This document shows, one piece after another, positions 51,713-60,089 of a stretch of 64,000 nucleotides of DNA. The stretch is from positions 1-64,000 of the forward strand of contig CAYRJD010000031.1 of the NCBI GenBank assembly GCA_964424585.1, given 5' to 3'. Below the pieces are notes generated by a model. That model was not told the origin of the DNA, ran no database searches, and saw only the letters and a list, made by a program, of their open reading frames with translations. The DNA is from CAYRJD01 sp964424585. Its GTDB lineage: Bacteria > Actinomycetota > Acidimicrobiia > Acidimicrobiales > Poriferisodalaceae. Each line of letters starts with the position of its first letter. Within the stretch, counting starts at the first letter, position 1. A program made the translations under genes and the position numbers.

Positions 51713-52717
51713 CCTATATTCCTTTTGGGCTGTGTTGTTGTAGAGCATCGAAGTGAGAGCGCGCGGGACCTAGGCGGCGTGGTGGAACTGCCCGTCCCCG
51801 TGATGGTGCTGTTATGTGGGACAATGGTGCGCGGGGTCGGCCAGCGAGTGCGGGCGCCATTGGGTCCCTGAGTGAACAGTTCGCGCGGGTCACCACAACC
51901 GCGTCGTCTTGCTGGCCTAAAATCACCTGGCAATCAACTGTTGGCCATGAGAGTTGTGGACGTCTCCGCGGAACACGCGCCGCATGACGAGGGCCATGGG
52001 CCGACGACAAGCGTAGGTGGCCGACCAGTGAAGCGTCATCACTCGCGACACGGCCAAGGCCCACCTCGGCACGCGGGGCACTGCGTACGTAGCGCGTGGT
52101 GGTTCGACAGGCACCGACCCCTGCCTTCACTCGGTAGCTAAGGGTGGCGCGGCCGCGATGACTGCCTGTCGCAGCCAGTAGGGGTCGAACCGGGTGGGTC
52201 ATGAGCATCGGCCGGTCAGCGACAAGACGTAACGGACGCGTGTCAAGACATTGGCTCAGCGGCACAGACGCCAGCAGGACCTGGTCTTCGGATGGCACGA
52301 GCACCGCGGACATGCGCACACATGCTAGAGGGTGTTGCGTCAACTTCCAAGTCTTCCGTCGTGATGCGAGGCTTGGCGGTGCCGTGCTGGCGGGTCGGAC
52401 GACGCCCGCGATGAACCATGCCGCAGCCCAACGAGACGATGTCGCTCATGACGTCAGAGCTGCTGACCGGCAACGCGCATGCTTCCTCAAGAAGCACCGC
52501 AGGACTGCCGGGGGTCACCATTGCACGATGTGCGCATCACATTGCGTACTCTTCCTGAAAGAAGAATCGCAACGCCGACCAACCCACACAGGTGTCGATG
52601 AGCGTTTTGGCATGCGGAGCACACGGGCACGGCACCTGCTCGCAGAGTGCAACGCTGCGCCCCTGGGTGTGCGGACTGAGGCCACCACTGCCCACGCCGA
52701 AGGCGACTGATCTGTTG
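51713..52717. other. 1-kb stretch without a convincing gene
   Basis: Open frames here (for example 52201-52710 on + and 51714-52343 on -) lack known motifs, ribosome binding sites and host-like codon positions. Composition is intermediate between the A/T-rich gene and the core genome. No tRNA, clear inverted repeats or transposase remnant was found. It may hold promoters, a non-coding RNA or decayed genes. Confidence 0.4.
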
Positions 52718-53611
52718 TCACGGAGAGGTGGGTGGGGGTGGGGCTGCGAGGCGGGCGAAGTCGAGGAGCTGAGGGTGGTGGTGCTCGCAGCGGCGAGCGA
52801 CGGCGGTCATGACGTCCCAGAGGCGAACGTCTGGTGCGGCACGGGCGGCGCTGCACACGGCACCCATCGCGCGTGGGTGGAGCAAGTTCGCATACGAGGC
52901 GCGCCCGCGGTCGGTGAAGCGCCCCCAGTCGCCCGCGCGCAGCACCTCATGGCACTCGTCTGGGGTCATCGGCTCGCTCGCATCGGCAGTGCCATCGGCT
53001 GCGACTACGGCCAGGTGTCTGCGCCACCAAGCACGAGCAACCGGCGCATCTTGGGCTGGGCGGCTGCCCCGGCTCTCAACATGACTTCCCAGGCGACGAA
53101 GGATGTTGCGGACGTCTCGGTCCAGCGCCTTGCGCTGCTTCTTGTTGAGGTCGGTGCCGTTGTCCCACGCGAGAGCGAAGCGGGAAGCGTTGAACGTCGC
53201 GCGAGGCGGCTCGGTGAACCGGCACTCTTCCAGCCACGCGATGTGCCAGAGGCACCAGGTCACCGGGTCTGATGCTTGCGACGGCGTGACGTCGCTCAGC
53301 GCCTCGTGCACTCGGACCTCCCACTCGAAAGGATACTCGTTCATGTCACTGGCAGACGTCTGCGGCAGCGGCGGAGCGTTGATGGAAGTGTCCGCGCTGA
53401 GCCCTAGCTCGTCTCGTAGGTAGCCAGCGAGGCGCAGACCGGTCACCGCTGGCCCTCGCAGGAACACCAACCGACGCTCAACCATCTCGTCATCGACGTC
53501 CGCGAACTTCCGGCAGGCAATCTTCTGCTGCCAGTCACGAAACTGCACACGGGCCGAGTCGTCCGCCTCCGTATACGCGGGCGAGGTTGTCGGATCGGGC
53601 GCGACACTCAC
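52718..53611 (-). CDS. DUF6339-like protein
   Basis: The 297-aa protein shows the DUF6339 landmarks as I know them: ALSDVTPSQASDPVTWCLWH with a following LEECRF, an acidic/aromatic middle, and PVARAWWRRHLA followed by a DWGRFTDR-type segment. The fold and function of the family are unknown. Last gene of a three-gene operon; its GTG or ATG at 53611 follows the previous stop by 6 bp. Pro/Ser-rich tail of ten residues. The assignment is from remembered pattern, not a search. Confidence 0.6.
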   Translation of the reverse strand: MSVAPDPTTSPAYTEADDSARVQFRDWQQKIACRKFADVDDEMVERRLVFLRGPAVTGLRLAGYLRDELGLSADTSINAPPLPQTSASDMNEYPFEWEVRVHEALSDVTPSQASDPVTWCLWHIAWLEECRFTEPPRATFNASRFALAWDNGTDLNKKQRKALDRDVRNILRRLGSHVESRGSRPAQDAPVARAWWRRHLAVVAADGTADASEPMTPDECHEVLRAGDWGRFTDRGRASYANLLHPRAMGAVCSAARAAPDVRLWDVMTAVARRCEHHHPQLLDFARLAAPPPPTSP

Positions 53612-53617
53612 GACGAT

Positions 53618-54472
53618 CTACCCCTCGTAGTCGCCGGGTTCGACATCGGCGAGCAATTCGTCGCCCACCAGCAACGTCGCCGCGTAGAGGGAGCTGAAGC
53701 CTTCGTCGCCAGGCACCGCGCAGTCGGGGTCGGCCGCTCTCATGAGCCGAACCAGCGAGTCACCCACGGCGTGGCGACTACCCGGCACGTCATCGCCCGC
53801 GAACTCAACTTGGTTCGGCGCGTCTGCGAGCGCCGCCGTCAATCCCGCCAGCGTGACCGCTAGCGCCGACGAACCAGACTCGTCTTGCTGGTACCGCTGG
53901 AGGTCGTCCGGGTGGAGTGACACCACCCAATGCGGCACGTCTGAGTTGGCGAACCCCAGCTTCATGCGCCGACGCTCGACGCTAGCGTCTGGCACGTACG
54001 CGACAATCGCGCTCAACGGCGAGACCAGCGGCACGTGCTGGCCGCGCACAAGCCAAGTGCCTGCGGGCACAAACACCGGTGCTTCCGCTTCCCATGCCGG
54101 ATGAACTCCCTCAGGCTGGAGCTTGCAGTCCTCAACCGCCAGCAGGCCCGGCAAACCCACCAACTGTCGCGCCACCAAGTCCGTCTTGGCAATACTGGCG
54201 GTCACTCTGGTCAACCGCGCATCGGCGAGAAACAGCCGTGCGAGGTAGGTGGCCGGACTTCTCACCTCCAAGCACCATCTCGCGAAACCGTCTCGGACCA
54301 ACTCTTCGAGCCCGGGCGCGCCGTTCAACTCGTGCTCGGCGACGAACTCACCGACACGCGCCGTTCCGTGGCCACTAAATCGCACGAGGTCAACGTTCGC
54401 GTCGTAGCGCGCAGAAGGCCAATCGAGGTTCTGATAGTCCCGATGGTCGAGAACAGGGACTCTGTCGATCAC
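53618..54472 (-). CDS. Unrecognised 284-aa protein of the GHKL operon
   Basis: No family is recognised. The product begins MIDRVPVLDHRDYQNLDWPS, has mixed alpha/beta composition, and its middle contains GTWLVRGQHVPLVSPLSAIVAYVPD, which could be a beta-barrel-like region. There are no transmembrane segments or signal peptide and no nuclease-like or methyltransferase-like motif. The ATG overlaps the TGA of the GHKL ATPase gene by four bases, and the DUF6339-like gene starts 6 bp after its stop, so the three proteins are made together and perhaps form a complex. Confidence 0.75.
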   Translation of the reverse strand: MIDRVPVLDHRDYQNLDWPSARYDANVDLVRFSGHGTARVGEFVAEHELNGAPGLEELVRDGFARWCLEVRSPATYLARLFLADARLTRVTASIAKTDLVARQLVGLPGLLAVEDCKLQPEGVHPAWEAEAPVFVPAGTWLVRGQHVPLVSPLSAIVAYVPDASVERRRMKLGFANSDVPHWVVSLHPDDLQRYQQDESGSSALAVTLAGLTAALADAPNQVEFAGDDVPGSRHAVGDSLVRLMRAADPDCAVPGDEGFSSLYAATLLVGDELLADVEPGDYEG

Positions 54473-56445
54473 GACTGCTCCTCAACAGCCTCAACAGGCT
54501 TGAGCACCGCCACTTCCACGCGAAGCGCATCTAGCGCATCCTGGGAAACGCCAACGACATCCACCTCGAGTTCCGCCACTCCTTGTTCGGCAAGAGCTAC
54601 GACGCTCGCCGCGTAATCGTCTGTGCCGTCAGCAAATCGGCAAGGTAGTGCCGCGGGCTTGACCTGCTTGTCGCACGCCGGGTCAGAACCGTTGCCCGCC
54701 AGCAGCACAATGTCGACCATCGCGTCAGCGCCGCTCGAAGTGCTCCGGTTCGATCCTCGGGCGGCGAACTTTGGTTGCCAGATGACGCGAACGTGGCCGT
54801 CTTCACGCGGAATGACCGAAGCGGGCAAGCCAGCTACACGACCCCTTGCCCGCGCTTGAGTGCGCGAGCGATTGGTGTCGCCCGGATGCTCGCCGCCGTT
54901 GGGATTTGGGTCTTCCTCCAAGGCTCTGCCCTCGTCGCTCTCGTCTTCGTCTTCGATAATCGGCGGCGGTGCTGGCTTGGCGCGCTGTGGCGGAGATCGA
55001 TCGTCTAGCTCGCCGCGCAGCAAGCGAAGTGCCTCGGGCTCCCAGGTGCTCGTGTTCCGCGTCGGCACGGTTTCACGCAGCTCTTCAGCCAGAGCCCTCA
55101 ACGCGCTCTTGAGCTGCGGCCCTTCCCGATTGGGTGCATTGCCCGCGTCGACCTGGAGGTGTGAACCGGTCTCGCACGCACGCACGAGACGACCGAACGC
55201 GCCCGTAGCGTCAACGACGGCGTGAAACGCCACTTGGTCGGAAAAGTCCTTGGCCTCCAGGCGCCGAACGGCGTCGCTAATCCGCATGCCTTCTCGAAAG
55301 AGCGTCACCCGTGAACGCTCGCCGGGCGTCTCTTTCCATCTGATGCGGGCACCGTCCAGCAGGTCATGACGCGGAGGCAACGACGTGCCCTCGGTCCACA
55401 CCTTCCAGGCTGCGTGGGCATTGACCCCAGCGCCGAGTTCTTTGGCGCCACGCGTAGCGCGCTGACGCAGTCTGATTCGTTCCAGAGCCTCCCGAAAGGC
55501 TTCAGTTCCGGCAGTGCCTTGACCACCTACCGCGGTCGACGCGCCCGTTATCGCGTTCTCGTGCGTTACCTCCATCAGCCCGTCTTCGATTGCCACGGTG
55601 AAGTGATGCGCCACTATCTCCGCGATCCACGCACCCAGCGGATCGCGTTGCGTGTCGTCAAGTCGTCGGGGTGAGAGTGACCTATGTGCCGTGATGCAGA
55701 CGGCAGTTCCCCGCTCCAAATCGCCAAGCAGCCAGTCGGGCGGATCATGCGCGGGGTACGGATCGGTGCCTATGAAGCTGTCGGCATGCGCTTCGACTGT
55801 CAAGCACCCGTGGTGCGAGCGGGCGACGGGTCTGCCGCTGTCATCAATGCCGTCGTCGGCATCTCCGTGGGTCGCCAGAAAACACTGCCCGCCCAGCATC
55901 CGGGTTCCGTCCGCCGCAATGCCACCGTAAAGCACGTACCGGAGGCGCGAGGCCGCAATGGCCGTCAGATGCCCGACACCGATCGAGCCCCTAGCGCTTG
56001 ACCCTTCGTCGGTGTTGCCGCCAGACCCCTTGTTGAGCATCTTCTTGTAGCGGACGGCATCTAGGCCCTTGCCGTTATCCCGGCAGATAAGGCACGTGAC
56101 GGCACCCTCGTCCAGTGCCTCAGCAATGCGCTCGCTCACCCTCCTATCTTGAGGTGATCGCCGCAGGTGCTCACCGATGCGCGCAAAAGCTCCCCTGTAG
56201 TCCGCGATGCCAGGCATCTGCGCGCTTGGCACACGTTGTGAAACAAAGTCAACTCGAACGACTCCGTCAGCTTCATCGTCGGGCTGAGCGTCGAGCGCGT
56301 TCTGCACAAGTTCGCGAATGACGATCTCGTCGTTGACGTGTTCGTCTGCTAGAGCCGCGAAGCCGTCCTCGGTGCCCAAGTCTTTAACGAAGACGAGTCG
56401 TGCCTCGCCGCCGCTCGCCTGATCGGCCCCAGCTGCTTCGGTCAC
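54469..56445 (-). CDS. GHKL-type ATPase (HSP90/MutL-like), first gene of the operon
   Basis: The 658-aa product has a GHKL fold: N-box RELVQNALDA (residues 44-53, Glu45 and Asn49), G1 box CRDNGKGLD (about 121-129), and the ATP-lid GSIGVGHLTAIAA (about 153-165). A large second domain, an acidic linker (EDEDESDEG) and a basic/small C-terminal domain follow. No histidine-kinase or MutL endonuclease motif is visible. GTG at 56445 with AAAGGGG 10 nt upstream is chosen; an in-frame start at 56610 would add about 55 junk-like residues. It starts the leftward operon and is divergent from the DUF7508-like gene. Confidence 0.82.
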   Translation of the reverse strand: MTEAAGADQASGGEARLVFVKDLGTEDGFAALADEHVNDEIVIRELVQNALDAQPDDEADGVVRVDFVSQRVPSAQMPGIADYRGAFARIGEHLRRSPQDRRVSERIAEALDEGAVTCLICRDNGKGLDAVRYKKMLNKGSGGNTDEGSSARGSIGVGHLTAIAASRLRYVLYGGIAADGTRMLGGQCFLATHGDADDGIDDSGRPVARSHHGCLTVEAHADSFIGTDPYPAHDPPDWLLGDLERGTAVCITAHRSLSPRRLDDTQRDPLGAWIAEIVAHHFTVAIEDGLMEVTHENAITGASTAVGGQGTAGTEAFREALERIRLRQRATRGAKELGAGVNAHAAWKVWTEGTSLPPRHDLLDGARIRWKETPGERSRVTLFREGMRISDAVRRLEAKDFSDQVAFHAVVDATGAFGRLVRACETGSHLQVDAGNAPNREGPQLKSALRALAEELRETVPTRNTSTWEPEALRLLRGELDDRSPPQRAKPAPPPIIEDEDESDEGRALEEDPNPNGGEHPGDTNRSRTQARARGRVAGLPASVIPREDGHVRVIWQPKFAARGSNRSTSSGADAMVDIVLLAGNGSDPACDKQVKPAALPCRFADGTDDYAASVVALAEQGVAELEVDVVGVSQDALDALRVEVAVLKPVEAVEEQS

Positions 56446-56591
56446 GGCCAGCGAACCCCTTTCGTGCGACCCCCAACTAGGCAGTCTGCCAGCAGTGCAA
56501 CACCGCTTGCCGTGGCTTTCGCGGGTGCGTCGCACGCGTGCGAGGCGTGCGCTGCGTCGGCAACACTGCAGGGCGTGACGGGCAGTGCCGC

Positions 56592-56984
56592 GTGACACAC
56601 GTGAACTCATCTAGGCCGCTCGACGGCCCGTGGCGGCCGCTGACCGAAGTCGAACTGGCGAAGGTGCCAGCCCAGCTGGGCGTGTTCCAGCTCGCCGACG
56701 AACAAGGCGCCGTGCAACGCATCGGCTACGCCGGGGCACGCGAGCCGTTCGGAATGCGCAGCGCGCTGAAACGATTTCTCTGCCCGGGCGCCTCAGCTGC
56801 GGGCACGACGCCCGACACGCCAACACCGAAGCGCCAGCCGCAGCGGTTTCGCTACGAGTTCACCGCCAACTACGCCAGCCGCTACGACGAGCTGCTGATG
56901 CGCCACATCGCCGCCCACGGCCAGCTGCCCGACGCGCAGCGGCACGAGCAAGCCCGCGTCGGCAGGCTGAGCGGTGCGTCATGA
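56592..56984 (+). CDS. DUF7508-like (GIY-YIG-type fold) protein
   Basis: The about 130-aa protein contains WRPLTEVELAKVPAQLGVFQ, IGYAGAREPFGMRSAL and FRYEFTANYASRYDELLMRH, which resemble the DUF7508/GIY-YIG-like family found beside acyl-CoA dehydrogenase genes in actinobacteria. The start may be GTG 56592 or GTG 56601. Its TGA overlaps the ATG of the acyl-CoA dehydrogenase (ATGA), so they are translationally coupled. Catalytic competence of the fold cannot be judged. Confidence 0.65.
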   Translation: MTHVNSSRPLDGPWRPLTEVELAKVPAQLGVFQLADEQGAVQRIGYAGAREPFGMRSALKRFLCPGASAAGTTPDTPTPKRQPQRFRYEFTANYASRYDELLMRHIAAHGQLPDAQRHEQARVGRLSGAS

Positions 56985-58147
56985 ACTTTTCGCCAACGCA
57001 AGAACAGCAGCTCATCGTCGACACCGTCGCGAAGTTCGTCAGCACTGAGATCGTCCCGCTCGAAGCCGACCTCGACCCCGACGCCGGCGAGCTCGCGCCC
57101 GAAGACGCCGAACGGCTCACCCAGATGACCAAGCAGATGGGCTTTTTTGGCCTCGACATTCCCGCCGAATACGGCGGCCCCGGCCTCGACACCACCACCC
57201 GCGCGCTGATGGCCATCGAGATGAGCAAGCACCGGGCCGGCCTCTACAACCCCTGCTACGGCACGTTCGGCGGCGCTGGACTAGCCCAGCTCTACGAGGC
57301 CACCGAGGAACAAAAGGAGCGCTGGCTCTACCCGACGCTGCGCGGCGAGAAGGTCGGCTGCTTCGCGCTGACCGAACCGACCGGCGGCTCCGACCCCGCC
57401 CGCGCCATCCGCACCCGAGCCATCAAAGACGGCGACGAGTGGGTGCTCAACGGCGCAAAGCTGTTCATCTCAGGCGCAGACAAAGCCGACTACGCGCTGT
57501 TGTTCGCTCGCACGTCCGACGACCCCGGGCGCGCCGGCGTCACCGCCTTCATCGTCGACACCGACACGCCCGGCTTTCACGTCCGACGGGTCGTCCACAC
57601 GCTGCGCGCCACCCGCTACGCCACCGAACTCGAGTTCATCGACATGCGAGTGCCCAACGACAACGTGCTCGGCGAGGTGAACGGCGGCTTCGGCATCGCC
57701 AACGACCGGCTCAGCCGCCAACGCATTCCCTACGCCGCGGGCTGCATCGGCCCAGCCATCGTCGCCCAGCAGATGTCGATCGAGTGGGCGAAGAGCCGAG
57801 AGACGTTCGGCGGGCCGCTCGCCGACAAGCAAGCGATCCAGTGGATGATCGTCGACAACGAAATCGACATCCGCCACGCCCGCTGGTGCGTGCTCGACGC
57901 CGCGCAGAAAGCAGACGCCGGGCAGCGATTTCGCACCGAAGCGGCGATGGCGAAGCTCGTCGCCAGCGAAGCAGCCGGACGGGTCGTCGACCGAGCCATT
58001 CAAATACACGGAGGCATCGGCGTCACCAAAGACCTGCCGCTCGAACGCTGGTACCGAGAGCTGCGCATCCGCCGCATCGGCGAGGGCCCCAGCGAAGTGC
58101 AGCGGCTGATCATGGCGCGCGACATCCTGGGCGGCAGCTTCAAGTGA
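56981..58147 (+). CDS. Acyl-CoA dehydrogenase
   Basis: The 388-aa flavoenzyme starts MNFSPTQEQQLIVDTVAKFV and has GGPGLDTTTRALMAIEMSK, FALTEPTGGSDPARAIRTRA, DEWVLNGAKLFISGADKAD and the closing IHGGIGVTKDLPLERWYREL. Normal length for the family. The GTG of the next CoA-transferase overlaps its TGA (GTGA), so three genes in a row are translationally coupled: DUF7508-like, dehydrogenase, CoA-transferase. Confidence 0.93.
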   Translation: MNFSPTQEQQLIVDTVAKFVSTEIVPLEADLDPDAGELAPEDAERLTQMTKQMGFFGLDIPAEYGGPGLDTTTRALMAIEMSKHRAGLYNPCYGTFGGAGLAQLYEATEEQKERWLYPTLRGEKVGCFALTEPTGGSDPARAIRTRAIKDGDEWVLNGAKLFISGADKADYALLFARTSDDPGRAGVTAFIVDTDTPGFHVRRVVHTLRATRYATELEFIDMRVPNDNVLGEVNGGFGIANDRLSRQRIPYAAGCIGPAIVAQQMSIEWAKSRETFGGPLADKQAIQWMIVDNEIDIRHARWCVLDAAQKADAGQRFRTEAAMAKLVASEAAGRVVDRAIQIHGGIGVTKDLPLERWYRELRIRRIGEGPSEVQRLIMARDILGGSFK

Positions 58148-59385
58148 GCAGCCACCTAGGCGAAGCCGAACCCCAAGACGAAGCCAGCCCGCAACGCGAG
58201 CCCGCCCGCGACCTGCCCCTCTCGGGCACCACCGTGCTCGACCTGGGTCAGATCTACCTGGGCCCCTACGCCAGCTTTCTCATGGCCACCTCGGGCGCTC
58301 GCGTCATCAAGGTCGAACCGCCCGAAGGCGAGCCGCTGCGCGGCAACAGCCACTCGCTGCCGTATGCGCTGCTCAACGCCAGCAAGGAAGCCGTCACCCT
58401 CAACCTCAAGCACGACCGCGGGCGCGAGCTGCTTCTCACGCTGGCTCGCCAGGCAGACGTGCTGACGTGCAACTTCGCGCCGGGCGTGACGCAGCGTCTC
58501 GGCATCGACGCGCCCGCGATGTGGCAGGTCAACCCCGCGCTCGTCTACGCCCAAGCGACCGGCTTCGGCCTCGACGGCCCCGACGCTAACCGCACCGCGA
58601 TGGACTTGACCGTGCAAGCGCACATGGGGCCGATGAGCGTGACCGGCTACCCCGACCGACCAGGAGTGAAAGCGGGCGTCGCGTTCATCGACATCTTGGG
58701 CGGCACGCACCTGTTCGCGGCGGTCGCCGCCGCGCTCGTCGAGGTCGCCCGCACCGGCGTCGGCCGGATGGTGGAAACGTCGATGGCCGAGTCGGCGTTC
58801 TTCACCCTCGCCACCTACCTCCAGCAGTGGCACACGAGCGACGACGGCGCGACGCCGCGCGTCGCCAACAAGCACGCCACGCTCGGGCTGTCGCCCTACG
58901 ACACCTACGAATGCGCGGACGGCTACGTCGCGCTGATCGTCATCTCCGACCGGCAGTGGCGCGCCGTGGCTGACGTGATCGGACGCGACGACCTCGCCGA
59001 CGACGAGCGCTACGCGCGCAACCGCGCCCGCATCGCACGGGCCACAGAGGTCGACGCGCTGGTGACCGGCTGGACGAGCGAGCGGCCCAAAGCCGAGGTC
59101 GCCGCCGCGTTCGCAGCCGCCGGCGTGCCGGTCGCGCAGGTGCGCGACATCGACGAGGTCGTCCACGACCAGCACCTCACCGAGCGGGGCTTCATCAGCT
59201 GGGCGCAGCATCCCGAGATGGGTCGCATCCCGCGCGCGCAAAGCCCGATCCGGTGGCACGGCTCTGAGCTGCCGCCGCTGCGCTGGCACAGGCCGGTCGG
59301 CGCCGACAACGAAGCCATCTTCGGCGAGCTAGCGGGGCTCTCACCCGACGAGGTCGCCGCGCTCGCCAGCGAAGGCGTCATCTAG
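58144..59385 (+). CDS. CaiB/BaiF CoA-transferase family III protein
   Basis: The 413-aa product has LSGTTVLDLGQIYLGPYASF, GARVIKVEPPEGEPLRG, TCNFAPGVTQRLGID and YAQATGFGLDGPDANR, with the catalytic Asp expected in GVAFIDILGG. A short Gly/Glu-rich leader precedes the domain. It is coupled to the acyl-CoA dehydrogenase upstream. Its 3' end overlaps the convergent hydratase gene by 45 bp, so both transcripts extend into each other. Confidence 0.93.
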   Translation: MSSHLGEAEPQDEASPQREPARDLPLSGTTVLDLGQIYLGPYASFLMATSGARVIKVEPPEGEPLRGNSHSLPYALLNASKEAVTLNLKHDRGRELLLTLARQADVLTCNFAPGVTQRLGIDAPAMWQVNPALVYAQATGFGLDGPDANRTAMDLTVQAHMGPMSVTGYPDRPGVKAGVAFIDILGGTHLFAAVAAALVEVARTGVGRMVETSMAESAFFTLATYLQQWHTSDDGATPRVANKHATLGLSPYDTYECADGYVALIVISDRQWRAVADVIGRDDLADDERYARNRARIARATEVDALVTGWTSERPKAEVAAAFAAAGVPVAQVRDIDEVVHDQHLTERGFISWAQHPEMGRIPRAQSPIRWHGSELPPLRWHRPVGADNEAIFGELAGLSPDEVAALASEGVI

Positions 59386-60081
59386 GGCCGCTTGGCGAGC
59401 CTCCACCGCGAGCCCCGCTTCGAGCGGCAAATCGTACGCGGCGCTCAAGCACGCCCGCAGCGCGCGCCAGCGTCGGCGCGGCGTGGCTGCTAGCTGCGTC
59501 GCGAGTTCGCGCGCCCGGCGCTCTAGCTCGTCGCCATCCACCACTTCGGCGACGATGCCGAGCCGGTGGGCTTCGGTGGCGGTGATGGTCTCCGCGGTGA
59601 GCACCAACGGCAGCGCCGCGCTCGGCCCGATGGCTCGCGTCAAGCTCTGCGTGCCGCCGGCCGCCGGCAGCATCCCGAGCTTGGTTTCCGGCAAGCCCAG
59701 CACCGCGTCGCTCGCGGCCAAGCGAATGTCGCACAGCAGCGACATCTCGAGGCCCGAGCCGAGCACGTGGCCGCGCAAAGCGGCGACGGTCGGCACACCC
59801 AACTCGGCCAGCGTCAGCCACGGGTCGCGCTGCCAGCGAATGCGCCGAGCTTCGATGACCGAGCTGGCCGAACCGAACTCGGCGAGGTCTGCGCCCGCGC
59901 TGAAGTAGCGCCCCGCCGCCAGCAGCAGCACGCACCTGGCTGAGGGCACGTCGCGCACGGCGGTCACCGCTTCGATGAGGGCGTCTCGCATCTGCAGGTC
60001 GTAGATGTTGAGCGGCGGATGATCGAGCGTGATGGTCGCCACGCCGTCGTCGCCGAAGGTGAGGTGCAGACGCTCTCCCAC
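59341..60081 (-). CDS. Enoyl-CoA hydratase/isomerase family protein
   Basis: The 246-aa crotonase-fold protein has ATITLDHPPLNIYDLQMRDAL, FSAGADLAEFG (oxyanion loop), VAALRGHVLGSGLEMSLLCD and PETKLGMLPAAGGTQ. The position after GSGLEM is a neutral residue where classical hydratases have Glu, so hydratase activity is uncertain. GTG at 60081 lies 8 bp after the stop of the upstream gene. It overlaps the convergent CoA-transferase by 45 bp. Confidence 0.88.
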   Translation of the reverse strand: MGERLHLTFGDDGVATITLDHPPLNIYDLQMRDALIEAVTAVRDVPSARCVLLLAAGRYFSAGADLAEFGSASSVIEARRIRWQRDPWLTLAELGVPTVAALRGHVLGSGLEMSLLCDIRLAASDAVLGLPETKLGMLPAAGGTQSLTRAIGPSAALPLVLTAETITATEAHRLGIVAEVVDGDELERRARELATQLAATPRRRWRALRACLSAAYDLPLEAGLAVEARQAALDDAFAGERGDLVG

Positions 60082-60089
60082 GAGCCCGC

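Noticed and set aside
51714..52343. Possible 209-aa gene on - upstream of the A/T-rich gene
   Set aside because: Overlaps its leader, and shows no conserved motif; likely random open frame.
52201..52710. Possible 169-aa gene on + in the island
   Set aside because: No ribosome binding site, no motif and unnatural Arg/His/Cys composition.
50028..56590. Transposase, integrase or CRISPR array in the accessory region
   Set aside because: None of the proteins has DDE, tyrosine or serine recombinase motifs, and no regularly spaced repeats are present.
56446..56610. Upstream start for the GHKL ATPase
   Set aside because: The 55 added residues are Arg/Cys-rich and look like translated intergenic DNA; GTG 56445 has a ribosome binding site.
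57439..59385. A 648-codon frame starting inside the acyl-CoA dehydrogenase
   Set aside because: Its first 235 codons are out of phase with the dehydrogenase and Arg/His-rich; the CoA-transferase begins at 58144.
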